Translations under genes and position numbers: made by a program
In this document: positions 17,031 to 24,386 of the stretch, piece after piece
How positions within the stretch are numbered: position 1 is the first letter of the stretch
How the letters are laid out: each line of letters starts with the position of its first letter
Assembly: GCF_005233875.1 (NCBI RefSeq)
Contig: NZ_SZPZ01000006.1
Location: 434,001-498,000 of the forward strand
From: Kribbella jiaozuonensis
GTDB lineage: Bacteria; Actinomycetota; Actinomycetes; Propionibacteriales; Kribbellaceae
Length of the DNA stretch: 64,000 nucleotides
Direction of reading: 5' to 3'
Notes under the pieces: model-generated
The model's input: only the letters and a program-made list of their open reading frames with translations
Database searches by the model: none
Told to the model about the DNA's origin: nothing

Positions 17031-17978
17031 TCAGATGGAGGCCAGGAGCTTCGCTTCCTGCTCGGGGGTGAAGCCGAAGTCGAGGTCCGGGGTGCCGCGG
17101 TCGTGATCCCATGCGACCAGGTCGGCGATGGTCTGGCGGAGCGGAGTGACGGACATGCCCGCGCCTCGCGCCTTCGCCGGGTTGCGGCGGCGTTCGCCCC
17201 ACTCGGACTCGGGCTCCATCAGCGGGAAGCGCGCCGGCGCCGCGTCCCTCGGCACCGGCACCAACTCAACCGTTCGGCCGGCCAGGTCCGCCGAGGTTTC
17301 GATCAGTTCGGCGATCGTGCTGAACGGCCCGACCGCGTTGTACCCGCCGGACCGGGCGTCGGTGATCAGCTGGACCGCGAGCCGTCCGACGTCGCGGCTG
17401 TCGATGAACTGCAGCGGCTGCTCCGGCTTCGTCGGCAGCGCGACCCGGCCGCCGGCGGCACCGCGTCGTACCCAGTAGAGGACCGTGCTCGCGGTGTCGC
17501 CCGGGCCGGTCACCCGGCCGGGGCGGATGATCGTTGCCCGATCGCCGTACCGCTCGACGACATCGTCCTCGCACGCGACCTTGCACGGCCCGTACGTCTC
17601 GTTGGTGAGTACTTCGGCGTCCCGCATCGGCTCGCGCCGGGGCGCGGTCTCGTCGGTCCCGGCCGGCAGGTCGCGGACGTACACCGCGTGGCTCGAGACG
17701 AACACATACCGCCCGACCCGGTCACCGAGCACGTCCATCGCCTGGTCGACGTCCCGGGTCCGGTAGCCGCTCAGGTCGACCACCGCGTCCCACTCGCCGG
17801 TCTGCAGCGACTCGTAGTCGCCGGTCTCCCGGTCGCCGATCAGCTCGGTCACCTGCGCGGGCAGCGGCGTACCGCTCTTCCCGCGGCTGAACGACGCGAC
17901 CTCCGCGCCGTGCGCCAGCGCGTCCTCGACGATCGCGCGGCCGACGAACCCGTTTCCACCCAGAACCAGAATCTGCAC
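17031..17978 (-). CDS. NAD(P)-dependent epimerase/reductase-like protein
   Basis: 315-residue extended-SDR protein. It begins MQILVLGGNGFVGRAIVEDAL, a classic Rossmann start, and keeps VVDLSGY, YVFVSSHAVY and the TIIRPGRVTGPGD loop. The active-site YxxxK appears only loosely (ETYGPCKVACED), so catalysis may be altered or it may only bind a nucleotide. It converges on the hypothetical membrane protein and is divergent from the LCP ligase gene. Confidence 0.82.
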   Translation of the reverse strand: MQILVLGGNGFVGRAIVEDALAHGAEVASFSRGKSGTPLPAQVTELIGDRETGDYESLQTGEWDAVVDLSGYRTRDVDQAMDVLGDRVGRYVFVSSHAVYVRDLPAGTDETAPRREPMRDAEVLTNETYGPCKVACEDDVVERYGDRATIIRPGRVTGPGDTASTVLYWVRRGAAGGRVALPTKPEQPLQFIDSRDVGRLAVQLITDARSGGYNAVGPFSTIAELIETSADLAGRTVELVPVPRDAAPARFPLMEPESEWGERRRNPAKARGAGMSVTPLRQTIADLVAWDHDRGTPDLDFGFTPEQEAKLLASI

Positions 17979-18101
17979 GATCGGTCAACCTACCGGCCGG
18001 ATGCGGCCGATTGACAACCGATTAACGCTGTAACACGTCTGAAGAGGTACAGGGTGCGATTGGTGGCGCACACTGGAAGCGGACGGCGGACAGGGGAGCC
18101 A

Positions 18102-19604
18102 ATGGGGAGACGTGCGCGCGCGGCAACGAGACGGCCACGATCGGTGCCGAAGTTGCTGGGGCTGACCCTGTTGGGCGCACTGCTTCCAGGACTCGGGTTG
18201 ATCATCGGCGGCCGCCGGCGGATCGGCGCGTTCGTACTCACCCTGTTCCTCGGCCTGGTCGGCCTCTGCGTGTACGTCGGGCTGACCCGGCGGGAGCAGG
18301 TCCTCGCGGCCGCCGTCGTACCGAGCCGGCTGCTGATGACGTCGGTCGTGATCGCCGCGGTCGCGTTCCTCTGGATCGTCGTGATCGTGGCCTCGCACCG
18401 GTCGTTGCGTCCGGCAACGGGCGGTGCGGGCGGCCGGGCGCTCGGGGCCGGCTTCGTCGGGATCCTCTGCTTCGCGATCGCGGCGCCGGCGGCGGTCGGC
18501 GTACAGAGTGTGCTCGCGCAGCGGACGCTCGTGCAGGACGTGTTCCAGGCGGAGGGCGAGAGCAAGAGCGCGACCCGGCCGAAGGTGGTCAACGTCAAGG
18601 ACCCGTGGGAGGGCAAACCGCGGCTGAACCTGCTGCTGCTCGGCGGCGACGACGCGCCGAGCCGGGAGGGCGTACGAACGGACACGGTGATCGTGGCGAG
18701 CATCGACACCAAGACCGGCAACACCGCGCTGATCTCGCTGCCGCGGAACCTGACCTTCATGCCGTTCCCGGCGGACTCGCCGCTGCACAAGTACTACCCG
18801 GACGGTTTCGGCAAGGAGGGGCTCAGCCTCGACGGCCGGCTGGAGTGGATGCTGACCGCGATGTACCAGAACATCCCGGACGCGCATCCCGGCATCCTCG
18901 GCCCGTCCGACAACGAGGGCGCCGACGTGGTCAAGCAATCGGTCGGCGAGGCGATCGGGCTCAAGCTCGACTACTACCTGCAGGTCAACCTGCAGAGCTT
19001 CCCGGAGATCGTCGACGCGCTCGGCGGGATCAAGGTCAACGTCAACGAGCGGGTCGCGATGGGCGGTATCAGCAGCTCGCACATCCCGCCGAAGGAGTGG
19101 ATCGAGCCCGGCCCGAACCAGCACCTCGACGGACGGCACGCACTCTGGTTCGCCCGCGGCCGGTACGGCGCCGACGACGACCAGCGGCAGGTCCGCCAGC
19201 GGTGCGTGATCAAGAGCATCGTCGACGCGGCGGATCCGCAGACGCTGGTCACGAAGTACAAGGCGATCGCGAAGGCCGGGCAGCACCTGCTCCGGACGGA
19301 CATCCCGCAGGAACTGCTCCCGGCGATGGTCGAGCTCGCGCTCAAGGTCAAGTCCGGCACGGTCTCCAACGTGACGCTCGACCCGGAGAAGCTGCGCCTC
19401 AAGTACCTCCACCCCGACTACCAGGCCCTCCGCGACACCGTCGAGAACGCCCTCGAATCCACCCCGCCGCCGACCGTCACGCCGACCACCCCCAGCACCA
19501 CCCGCAAGCCGACCACCACAACCACCACCACTCCACCCCCCGGCCCGACCCAGAATCTGGTCGACGCCTGCGCCTACAACCCCAACGGCGACCAGCCGAA
19601 CTGA
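18102..19604 (+). CDS. LytR-CpsA-Psr (LCP) family cell-wall ligase
   Basis: 500-residue LCP protein. Four N-terminal membrane segments (about 15-150) precede an extracytoplasmic LCP domain with LLLLGGDDAPSREGVRTDTVIV, the catalytic-type Arg/Asp positions and LPRNLTFMP, then HLDGRHALWFARGRYGADDDQRQVRQRCVIK. LCP enzymes attach anionic polymers (teichoic acids, arabinogalactan) to peptidoglycan from a lipid carrier. A Thr/Pro-rich tail (TPTTPSTTRKPTTTTTTT) ends the protein and probably spans the wall. ATG 18102 follows AGGGGAG; the earlier in-frame GTG lacks a ribosome-binding site. Confidence 0.92.
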   Translation: MGRRARAATRRPRSVPKLLGLTLLGALLPGLGLIIGGRRRIGAFVLTLFLGLVGLCVYVGLTRREQVLAAAVVPSRLLMTSVVIAAVAFLWIVVIVASHRSLRPATGGAGGRALGAGFVGILCFAIAAPAAVGVQSVLAQRTLVQDVFQAEGESKSATRPKVVNVKDPWEGKPRLNLLLLGGDDAPSREGVRTDTVIVASIDTKTGNTALISLPRNLTFMPFPADSPLHKYYPDGFGKEGLSLDGRLEWMLTAMYQNIPDAHPGILGPSDNEGADVVKQSVGEAIGLKLDYYLQVNLQSFPEIVDALGGIKVNVNERVAMGGISSSHIPPKEWIEPGPNQHLDGRHALWFARGRYGADDDQRQVRQRCVIKSIVDAADPQTLVTKYKAIAKAGQHLLRTDIPQELLPAMVELALKVKSGTVSNVTLDPEKLRLKYLHPDYQALRDTVENALESTPPPTVTPTTPSTTRKPTTTTTTTPPPGPTQNLVDACAYNPNGDQPN

Positions 19605-19617
19605 GTAGCTTGGCGAC

Positions 19618-19977
19618 ATGCGTTTCGACCGATACACCGTGATCCTGCTGACGCTGCGCCCGGACGCCCCGGTGATGACCGACGACGAGGCCGCCGACCT
19701 GCAGGACCGCCACCTCGCCCACGGAGCCGACCTCCAGGATCGCGCTCTGGTGCTGGCTCGCGGCCCACTCGTCGACCAGGACAACGAGCGCTACCGCGGC
19801 TTCTCCATCTGGTCGGTCGACGCCGCAACCGCCCGCCAACACGCCGAGGCCGACCCCGCAGTCCGAGCCGGCCGCCTCGCGGTCGAGGTCATGACCTGGA
19901 TGATGCCCGCCGGAAACCTCCAGTTCTCCCAGGTCCGGGCCCCCCGCTCGATCGCCGAAGCAACCGGGAGCGATTGA
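19618..19977 (+). CDS. YciI family protein
   Basis: 119-residue single-domain YciI-like protein with a ferredoxin-type alpha/beta fold. It has an RYTVILLTLRPDAP first strand, the conserved His-Asp in the HLAHGADLQDRALVLARGPLVD segment, and a WSVDAATARQHAEADP helix. The family may be small hydrolases or dehalogenases; its role here is unknown. It starts 13 bp after the LCP stop, with TAGCTT just before the ATG. A minus-directed ECF-type promoter at 20014-20040 would read antisense into it. Confidence 0.82.
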   Translation: MRFDRYTVILLTLRPDAPVMTDDEAADLQDRHLAHGADLQDRALVLARGPLVDQDNERYRGFSIWSVDAATARQHAEADPAVRAGRLAVEVMTWMMPAGNLQFSQVRAPRSIAEATGSD

Positions 19978-19987
19978 TCCGAGGGCG

Positions 19988-20042
19988 CGTGTCGATCCTG
20001 GTGTGGGCTGATCGACGTGAGAGTAAGTGATCGATCGACACG
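19988..20042. promoter_or_regulatory. Symmetric, potentially bidirectional ECF42-type promoter
   Basis: Plus strand: TGTCGA (19990-19995), 17 bp, CGAC (20013-20016). Minus strand: TGTCGA (20040-20035), 17 bp, CGTC (20017-20014). The two -10 motifs overlap in CGACG, and 10-bp arms CGTGTCGATC / GATCGACACG flank the site around centre 20015. The plus direction serves the DGPF gene at 20059. TGTCGA and CGA/TC are the reported -35 and -10 motifs of the ECF42 group. Confidence 0.6.
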
Positions 20043-20058
20043 ACGAGGAGCAGCAGCG

Positions 20059-20436
20059 ATGCGCTACATGATCATCAACAAGGCGGATGCCGACAGCGAG
20101 GCCGGGAAGTTTCCGTCGCCGGAGGTTGCGGAGGGGGTCGGGAGCGTGATCGAGGACCTGTCGAAGGCGGGAGTGCTGCTGTTCGCGGAGGGGGTGCACC
20201 GCAGCTCGCTCGGCGCGCGGGTGAAGGTCGAGGACGGGCGGCGTACGGTCACCGACGGCCCGTTCGCGGAGACCAAGGAACTCGTCGGCGGGATGATCGT
20301 CGTCGAGGTGCGCAACCGCGACGAGGCGATCGAGTGGGCCGCCCGGCTGGCGGAGGCGCTCGGCGACGAGGTCGAGGTGCGCCGGGTCGTCGAGGAGGCC
20401 GATTTCGGTCCGGACTCGGACGTCTTCCAGAACTGA
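20059..20436 (+). CDS. DGPF-domain (YCII-related) protein
   Basis: 125-residue DGPF protein. The family signature appears as VTDGPFAETKELVGGMIVVEV (motif near residue 75), after MRYMIINKADADSEAGKFPS. DGPF genes are the conserved partners of ECF42 sigma factors; their biochemical role is not established. ATG 20059 follows GAGGAGCAGCAGCG. The promoter has the ECF42 signature, and an ECF42-type sigma gene lies 4 kb away. It is followed by an alpha/beta hydrolase gene in the same direction. Confidence 0.88.
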   Translation: MRYMIINKADADSEAGKFPSPEVAEGVGSVIEDLSKAGVLLFAEGVHRSSLGARVKVEDGRRTVTDGPFAETKELVGGMIVVEVRNRDEAIEWAARLAEALGDEVEVRRVVEEADFGPDSDVFQN

Positions 20437-20471
20437 TGTCCATTCGTGCCACCGTCGTTCGTGGAGGTGGC

Positions 20472-21296
20472 ATGAACAACACATTGGTGGTTCCCGAGGC
20501 GGAATTGTACTACGAGGTGCGCGGATCAGGACCGTTGCTGGTCCTGGTCGGCGCGCCGATGGACGCGGACTCGTTCGCACCGCTGGCCGACCTGCTGGCC
20601 GACGACTACACGGTGCTGACGACCGATCCGCGTGGGGTGAAGCGGAGCGCCCTCAATCCCGGTGGTACGTCGCGACCCGAGCAGCGCGCCGACGATCTGG
20701 CCCGGCTGATCCGGCACGTCGACGCCGGCCCTGCCGTCGTACTCGGATCGAGCGGGGGAGCGGTGAGCGTGCTGGCGCTCGCCCAGCAGCACCTGGACGT
20801 CGTACGCGCGGTGATCGCCCACGAGCCGCCGCTCGATCGGCTGGTCGAGGACGGCGACGAGTTGCTGGCGAAGTCCGAGAAGCTGATGGCCGACTACCTG
20901 ACCGGGGACGTGGTCGGCGCGTGGCAGCAGTTCTTCCGGCTGGCGAACCTCGGCGTACCGGACCAGGTCGTCGAGATGATGTTCAGCGGCGAACGCGACC
21001 CGCAGCAGGTCGCGGCCGAGCAGTTCTGGTTCTCGCACGAGATGCGCGAGACGATCACCTGGATGCCGGACCTGGACAAGCTCCGTACGGCGAACGTCAT
21101 CGTCGGCATCGGCGAGGAGTCGACCGGGCAGCTGTGCGACCGGACCTCGACGGCGCTGGCCGACCAGCTCGGGATCGAGCCGACCCACTTCCCCGGCGGG
21201 CACACCGGCTTCGCCGACCAGCCCGAGCCGTTCGCGAAGGCGCTACGCGCTGAGCTGGTCGAGGTGGGTTTCCACCCAGGTGCGCAGCGCGCCTAG
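20472..21296 (+). CDS. Alpha/beta hydrolase
   Basis: 274-residue hydrolase. It has AELYYEVRGSGPLLVLVGAPMDADSF at the N-terminus, the nucleophile elbow VVLGSSGGAVS (Ser near residue 92) and a C-terminal His in FPGGHTGFADQPEPFA. The acid residue is not certain by eye. ATG 20472 follows GGAGGTGG. The gene lies 35 bp after the DGPF gene and may belong to the same ECF-driven transcript. Its 3' end overlaps the convergent HxlR gene by 54 bp. Confidence 0.87.
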   Translation: MNNTLVVPEAELYYEVRGSGPLLVLVGAPMDADSFAPLADLLADDYTVLTTDPRGVKRSALNPGGTSRPEQRADDLARLIRHVDAGPAVVLGSSGGAVSVLALAQQHLDVVRAVIAHEPPLDRLVEDGDELLAKSEKLMADYLTGDVVGAWQQFFRLANLGVPDQVVEMMFSGERDPQQVAAEQFWFSHEMRETITWMPDLDKLRTANVIVGIGEESTGQLCDRTSTALADQLGIEPTHFPGGHTGFADQPEPFAKALRAELVEVGFHPGAQRA

Positions 21297-21602
21297 CGGC
21301 TTCGACACGCTTCGGCCGATGGCGGTCAACGAGTACTCGACGTGCAGCGGCACCGCCGGGAAGATCTCCCGGTCCACGAACCCGTTGTCCTCCAGCCGCC
21401 GCAACGTCTGGGTCAGCACCTTCGGGCTGATCCCCTGCAGCCGCCGCTGCAGCTCACCGAACCGCAGCGGGCCGTCCTCCAGCGCACCGATCGCGAGGGC
21501 GGCCCACTTGTTCGCCAGCAGGTCGAGAACGTCCCGGCACGGGCACTGCGAGGCGTACACGTCGTGCTTGTCGTGCATGCCGGTGGAGCATTTCGTCGTC
21601 AT
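21243..21602 (-). CDS. HxlR family regulator, QorR/HypR-like redox sensor
   Basis: 119-residue winged-helix regulator. It has the HxlR core CRDVLDLLANKWAALAIGAL, FGELQRRLQGISPKVLTQTLRRLEDNGFVDRE and a C-terminal YSLTAIGRSV. Three cysteines lie in the first 22 residues, and the Cys in the QCPCRD region matches the redox-active Cys of QorR-type repressors. It is divergent from a quinone oxidoreductase gene, the same arrangement as qorR-qor2 in Corynebacterium. ATG 21602 sits in a possible operator. Confidence 0.9.
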   Translation of the reverse strand: MTTKCSTGMHDKHDVYASQCPCRDVLDLLANKWAALAIGALEDGPLRFGELQRRLQGISPKVLTQTLRRLEDNGFVDREIFPAVPLHVEYSLTAIGRSVSKPLGALRTWVETHLDQLSA

Positions 21603-21662
21603 ACTTCCCAAAAGGTAGCAGTAGTCCTTGCGGGAAACTAGGGCCATCGGGATAGCTTCCCG
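21602..21662. promoter_or_regulatory. HxlR/quinone reductase intergenic operators
   Basis: The 64-bp gap has TACTTCCCAAAAGGTA (21602-21617), the loose palindrome TAGTCC...AACTA (about 21622-21640) and CGGGATAGCTTCCCG (21648-21662), which has arms CGGGA/TCCCG. Any of these could bind the HxlR dimer; I cannot say which. Confidence 0.35.
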
Positions 21663-21666
21663 AGCC

Positions 21667-22611
21667 ATGAGAGCAATCAGCCAAGACACGTACGGCGGAC
21701 CCGAGGTCCTCAAGCTGATCGACACCGCCCGGCCGGAGCCGTTGCCCACGGAGGTCCTGGTCCGCGTGGAGGCGGCCGGAGTGAACCCCGTGGACGCCAA
21801 GACCCGAGCCGGCCAAGGCGTGGCCGGGCTGCTCGGCGAACCGCCGTTCATCCTCGGATGGGACGTGAGCGGCGTCGTCAAGGCGGTCGGGCATGGCGTC
21901 CACACCCTCGCGGTCGGAGACGAGGTCTACGGGATGCCGTGGTTCCCGCGGGCGGCTTCCGCGTACGCCGAGTATGTGACGGCGCCGTCCCGGCATTTCG
22001 CCCGCAAGCCCGCGAACCTCGACCACATCCAGGCCGCCGCGGTGCCGCTGGCCGGGCTCACGGCGTACCAGATCCTGACCGCGCTGGCCGACGTACAGAA
22101 GGACCAGCGGGTGCTCATCCACGCGGCCGCGGGTGGGGTCGGCCACCTGGCCGTGCAGATCGCCAAGGCGCTCGGGGCGTACGTCGTCGGTACGGCGAGC
22201 GCCGGCAAGCACGAGTGGCTGCGCGGCCTCGGCGTGGACGCTGTGATCGACTACCACTCGCAGGAGCTCGCCGAGGCGACCGGGGACCTGGACGTCGTGG
22301 TCGATCTGGTCGGGACCGAGGCGACGTTGACGCAGTCAGTTGCGGTCACGAGGCCGGGTGGCCTGGTCGTCGCCGTACCGTCCGGGAGCCCGCAGGCAGT
22401 GGTTGACCGGGCCGCGGAGTCGGGCGTCCGGGTGGCGTCGTACCTGGTGGAGCCCGACGGTCACGCGCTCGGTGAGATCACCGAGCTGATCGAGAGCGGC
22501 GCCGTCCGGATCGAGGTCGAGGAGGTGTTCCCGCTCGCCGAGGCGGGTGCGGCGCACCGGCGTCTCGAGGACGGCCGGACCCGCGGGAAGCTGGTGCTCG
22601 CGGTTCGGTGA
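21667..22611 (+). CDS. NADP-dependent quinone oxidoreductase (MDR family)
   Basis: 314-residue zinc-free medium-chain reductase. It has MRAISQDTYGGPEVLKLIDTARP, VEAAGVNPVDAKTRAG, the GWDVSGVVKAVG turn and the nucleotide motif HAAAGGVGHLAVQIAKALGA near residue 155. It probably reduces quinones with NADPH in one or two electrons and protects against electrophiles. Divergent pairing with an HxlR regulator supports induction by quinones. It starts at ATG 21667; no strong ribosome-binding site is seen. Confidence 0.9.
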   Translation: MRAISQDTYGGPEVLKLIDTARPEPLPTEVLVRVEAAGVNPVDAKTRAGQGVAGLLGEPPFILGWDVSGVVKAVGHGVHTLAVGDEVYGMPWFPRAASAYAEYVTAPSRHFARKPANLDHIQAAAVPLAGLTAYQILTALADVQKDQRVLIHAAAGGVGHLAVQIAKALGAYVVGTASAGKHEWLRGLGVDAVIDYHSQELAEATGDLDVVVDLVGTEATLTQSVAVTRPGGLVVAVPSGSPQAVVDRAAESGVRVASYLVEPDGHALGEITELIESGAVRIEVEEVFPLAEAGAAHRRLEDGRTRGKLVLAVR

Positions 22612-22733
22612 GACTCGCTCGTGGGTCGCTGGGTGGAGTATGTGAAGCTGGGGGTGTCCGGGACGTACGCCGGGGTGTGAAGGCGGTCGGACCGGGCACC
22701 GGTCGGTGGTGGCGCGTTCGCCCGCGTGTTGCC

Positions 22734-22764
22734 TTGACCTCAACCGTGGTTGAAGTTTCAAGCT
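22734..22764 (+). promoter_or_regulatory. SoxR-type promoter before superoxide dismutase
   Basis: TTGACC (22734-22739) and CAAGCT (22759-22764) are 19 bp apart, the long spacing that MerR-family activators need. Between them lies ACCTCAACC-GT-GGTTGAAGT (22737-22756), near the SoxR palindrome CCTCAA...TTGAGG with one arm mismatch. The rest of the 22612-22826 gap shows no gene. Confidence 0.55.
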
Positions 22765-22826
22765 GGTGCCGCTGAGACAGGACATCGGAGATATCGGCCC
22801 TGGTGGGCCCCGACGAAGGAGCAGAG

Positions 22827-23453
22827 TTGACCACGTACACGCTTCCCGATCTTCCCTACGACTACAGCGCGCTCGCGCCGAGTATCGCCGGCGAGATCAT
22901 GGAGCTGCACCACGACAAGCACCACGCGACCTACGTGAAGGGTCTGAACGACACCCTGGACAAGCTGGCCGAGGCCCGCGACAAGGGTGACTTCGGTTCG
23001 ATCGTCGGGCTGGAGAAGACGCTGGCCTTCAACCTCGGCGGTCACGTCAACCACTCGATCTTCTGGAAGAACCTGTCCCCGGACGGCGGCGACAAGCCGG
23101 ACGGCGAGCTCGGCGCCGCGATCGACGAGTTCTTCGGCTCGTTCGACGCGTTCCAGGCGAACTTCACCGCGAGCGCGACCACGATCCAGGGCTCGGGCTG
23201 GGCCATCCTCGGCTGGGACGCCCTCGGCAGCCAGCTGCTGATCCACCAGCTGTACGACCAGCAGGGCAACCTGCCGGCCGGCCAGACCCCGATCGCGATG
23301 CTGGACATGTGGGAGCACGCGTTCTACCTGCAGTACAAGAACGTGAAGCCGGACTACGTCAAGGCCTGGTGGAACGTCGTCAACTGGGCCGACGCCCAGG
23401 CCCGTTTCGACGCGGCCCGCTCCGGCGCCGGCGCGCTGATCACCGGCGCCTGA
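22827..23453 (+). CDS. sod: Superoxide dismutase (Fe/Mn type)
   Basis: 208-residue Fe/Mn superoxide dismutase. Metal ligands are visible: His in ELHHDKHHATYV, His in GHVNHSIFWKNLSP, and Asp and His in MLDMWEHAFYLQYKN. The TTG start at 22827 is supported by AAGGAG five bases upstream and by homologues that begin TYTLPDLPYDY; the earlier GTG 22803 has no ribosome-binding site. It converts superoxide to peroxide and oxygen in the cytoplasm. A SoxR-like box upstream suggests redox induction, and a strong terminator follows. Fe versus Mn cannot be decided by eye. Confidence 0.95.
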   Translation: MTTYTLPDLPYDYSALAPSIAGEIMELHHDKHHATYVKGLNDTLDKLAEARDKGDFGSIVGLEKTLAFNLGGHVNHSIFWKNLSPDGGDKPDGELGAAIDEFFGSFDAFQANFTASATTIQGSGWAILGWDALGSQLLIHQLYDQQGNLPAGQTPIAMLDMWEHAFYLQYKNVKPDYVKAWWNVVNWADAQARFDAARSGAGALITGA

Positions 23454-23469
23454 CAGACCACGCAGTACG

Positions 23470-23504
23470 ACGAAGGGCGTCCGGCCGGGCCGGACGCCCT
23501 TCGT
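23470..23504. terminator. Bidirectional terminator between sod and hydrolase
   Basis: ACGAAGGGCGTCCGGCC and its full complement form a hairpin of up to 17 bp with a very short loop. It lies 17 bp after the sod stop and 6 bp before the stop of the convergent hydrolase, so it can serve both. Confidence 0.75.
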
Positions 23505-23509
23505 GCTGT

Positions 23510-24292
23510 TCAGGCACAGAACCCGGCGATCACCGGTGCGATCGCGGTGGCCTTGATGACGTGGTTCTGACCCGGTACTTCGGTGTGCCCGGCGCCCGGG
23601 ATCGCGTCGGCCAGCGCACGGGTGGACGTCTTCATCCACGCCGGGCTCTTGCCGCCGTTCACCACCTGCACCGGCTGCTGGATCGACGCCCACTGGGCCG
23701 CGTCCATCGGTTCGCCGAAGCAGTTGTCGCCGAGGATCTGCGCGTCGTACGGGATGGTGTGGGCCATCGCCTTCATCGGCTTCCAGGCCGGCATCAGCTT
23801 CATCATCGTGACGAAGATCCCCGGCAGCCCGATCCCCTTGGTGAAGAAGTACTTGATCGCGTCGCCCGGCTCGAGCGCCTGCATCTCGGCGACCCAGGTG
23901 CGCGGGATCTGCTTGCGGCTGTCGTCCACGACGTACGGCGGCTCGAACGCGACCAGCTTCTCGATCGGCAGCCCGGCTGCCGCGGCCCGGAGCGAGAGCG
24001 CCGCGCCGGACGACGAGCCGTAGACGTACGCCGACCCGCCGGCCGCCTCGATCACGGCCGCGAGGTCCTCGATCTCCCGGTCGACGTCGTACACGCCGGT
24101 GTCGCCGGACTCGCCGCGACCGCGCCGGTCGTAGTTGTAGACGGTGAACCGGTCGGCGAGCGCCTCGGCGACCGCGGGCATCGGGCCCTGGGCACGGGAG
24201 CAGAGCGCGCCGTCGACGAGGACGAGCGCCGGCCCGTCCCCGCGCCGGTCGTACGCGATGGTGGTGCCGTCCTTCGATACGACGGTGTTCAT
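23510..24292 (-). CDS. Alpha/beta hydrolase
   Basis: 260-residue hydrolase of the small secondary-metabolite or haloperoxidase-like type. It has DGTTIAYDRRGDGPALVLVDGALCSR, YDRRGRGESGD, the elbow YVYGSSSGAALSLRAA (Ser near residue 92) and a C-terminal GQNHVIKATAIAP with the catalytic His. ATG 24292 follows CAGGAGGAG. It is 94 bp downstream of the ECF42-type sigma gene on the same strand. A weaker copy of the TGTCGA-N17-CGAC signature in that gap suggests it may be a target. Confidence 0.87.
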   Translation of the reverse strand: MNTVVSKDGTTIAYDRRGDGPALVLVDGALCSRAQGPMPAVAEALADRFTVYNYDRRGRGESGDTGVYDVDREIEDLAAVIEAAGGSAYVYGSSSGAALSLRAAAAGLPIEKLVAFEPPYVVDDSRKQIPRTWVAEMQALEPGDAIKYFFTKGIGLPGIFVTMMKLMPAWKPMKAMAHTIPYDAQILGDNCFGEPMDAAQWASIQQPVQVVNGGKSPAWMKTSTRALADAIPGAGHTEVPGQNHVIKATAIAPVIAGFCA

Positions 24293-24329
24293 GGTGACTC
24301 CTCCTGGTGGGTGACGATCTCACCCCTGC

Positions 24330-24356
24330 GTCGAGCGTCTACGTCGCCGCTCGACT
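24330..24356 (-). promoter_or_regulatory. Weak ECF42-like promoter or palindromic operator
   Basis: Minus strand: AGTCGA (24356-24351), 17 bp, CGAC (24333-24330), one mismatch to TGTCGA. The reverse reading also gives CGTCGA, 17 bp, CGAC. This is because the site is the inverted repeat GTCGAGCG / CGCTCGAC. It could therefore be an operator instead. Confidence 0.35.
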
Positions 24357-24386
24357 CTGTGTGACGTAGATCACTCGTAGGAGGAG

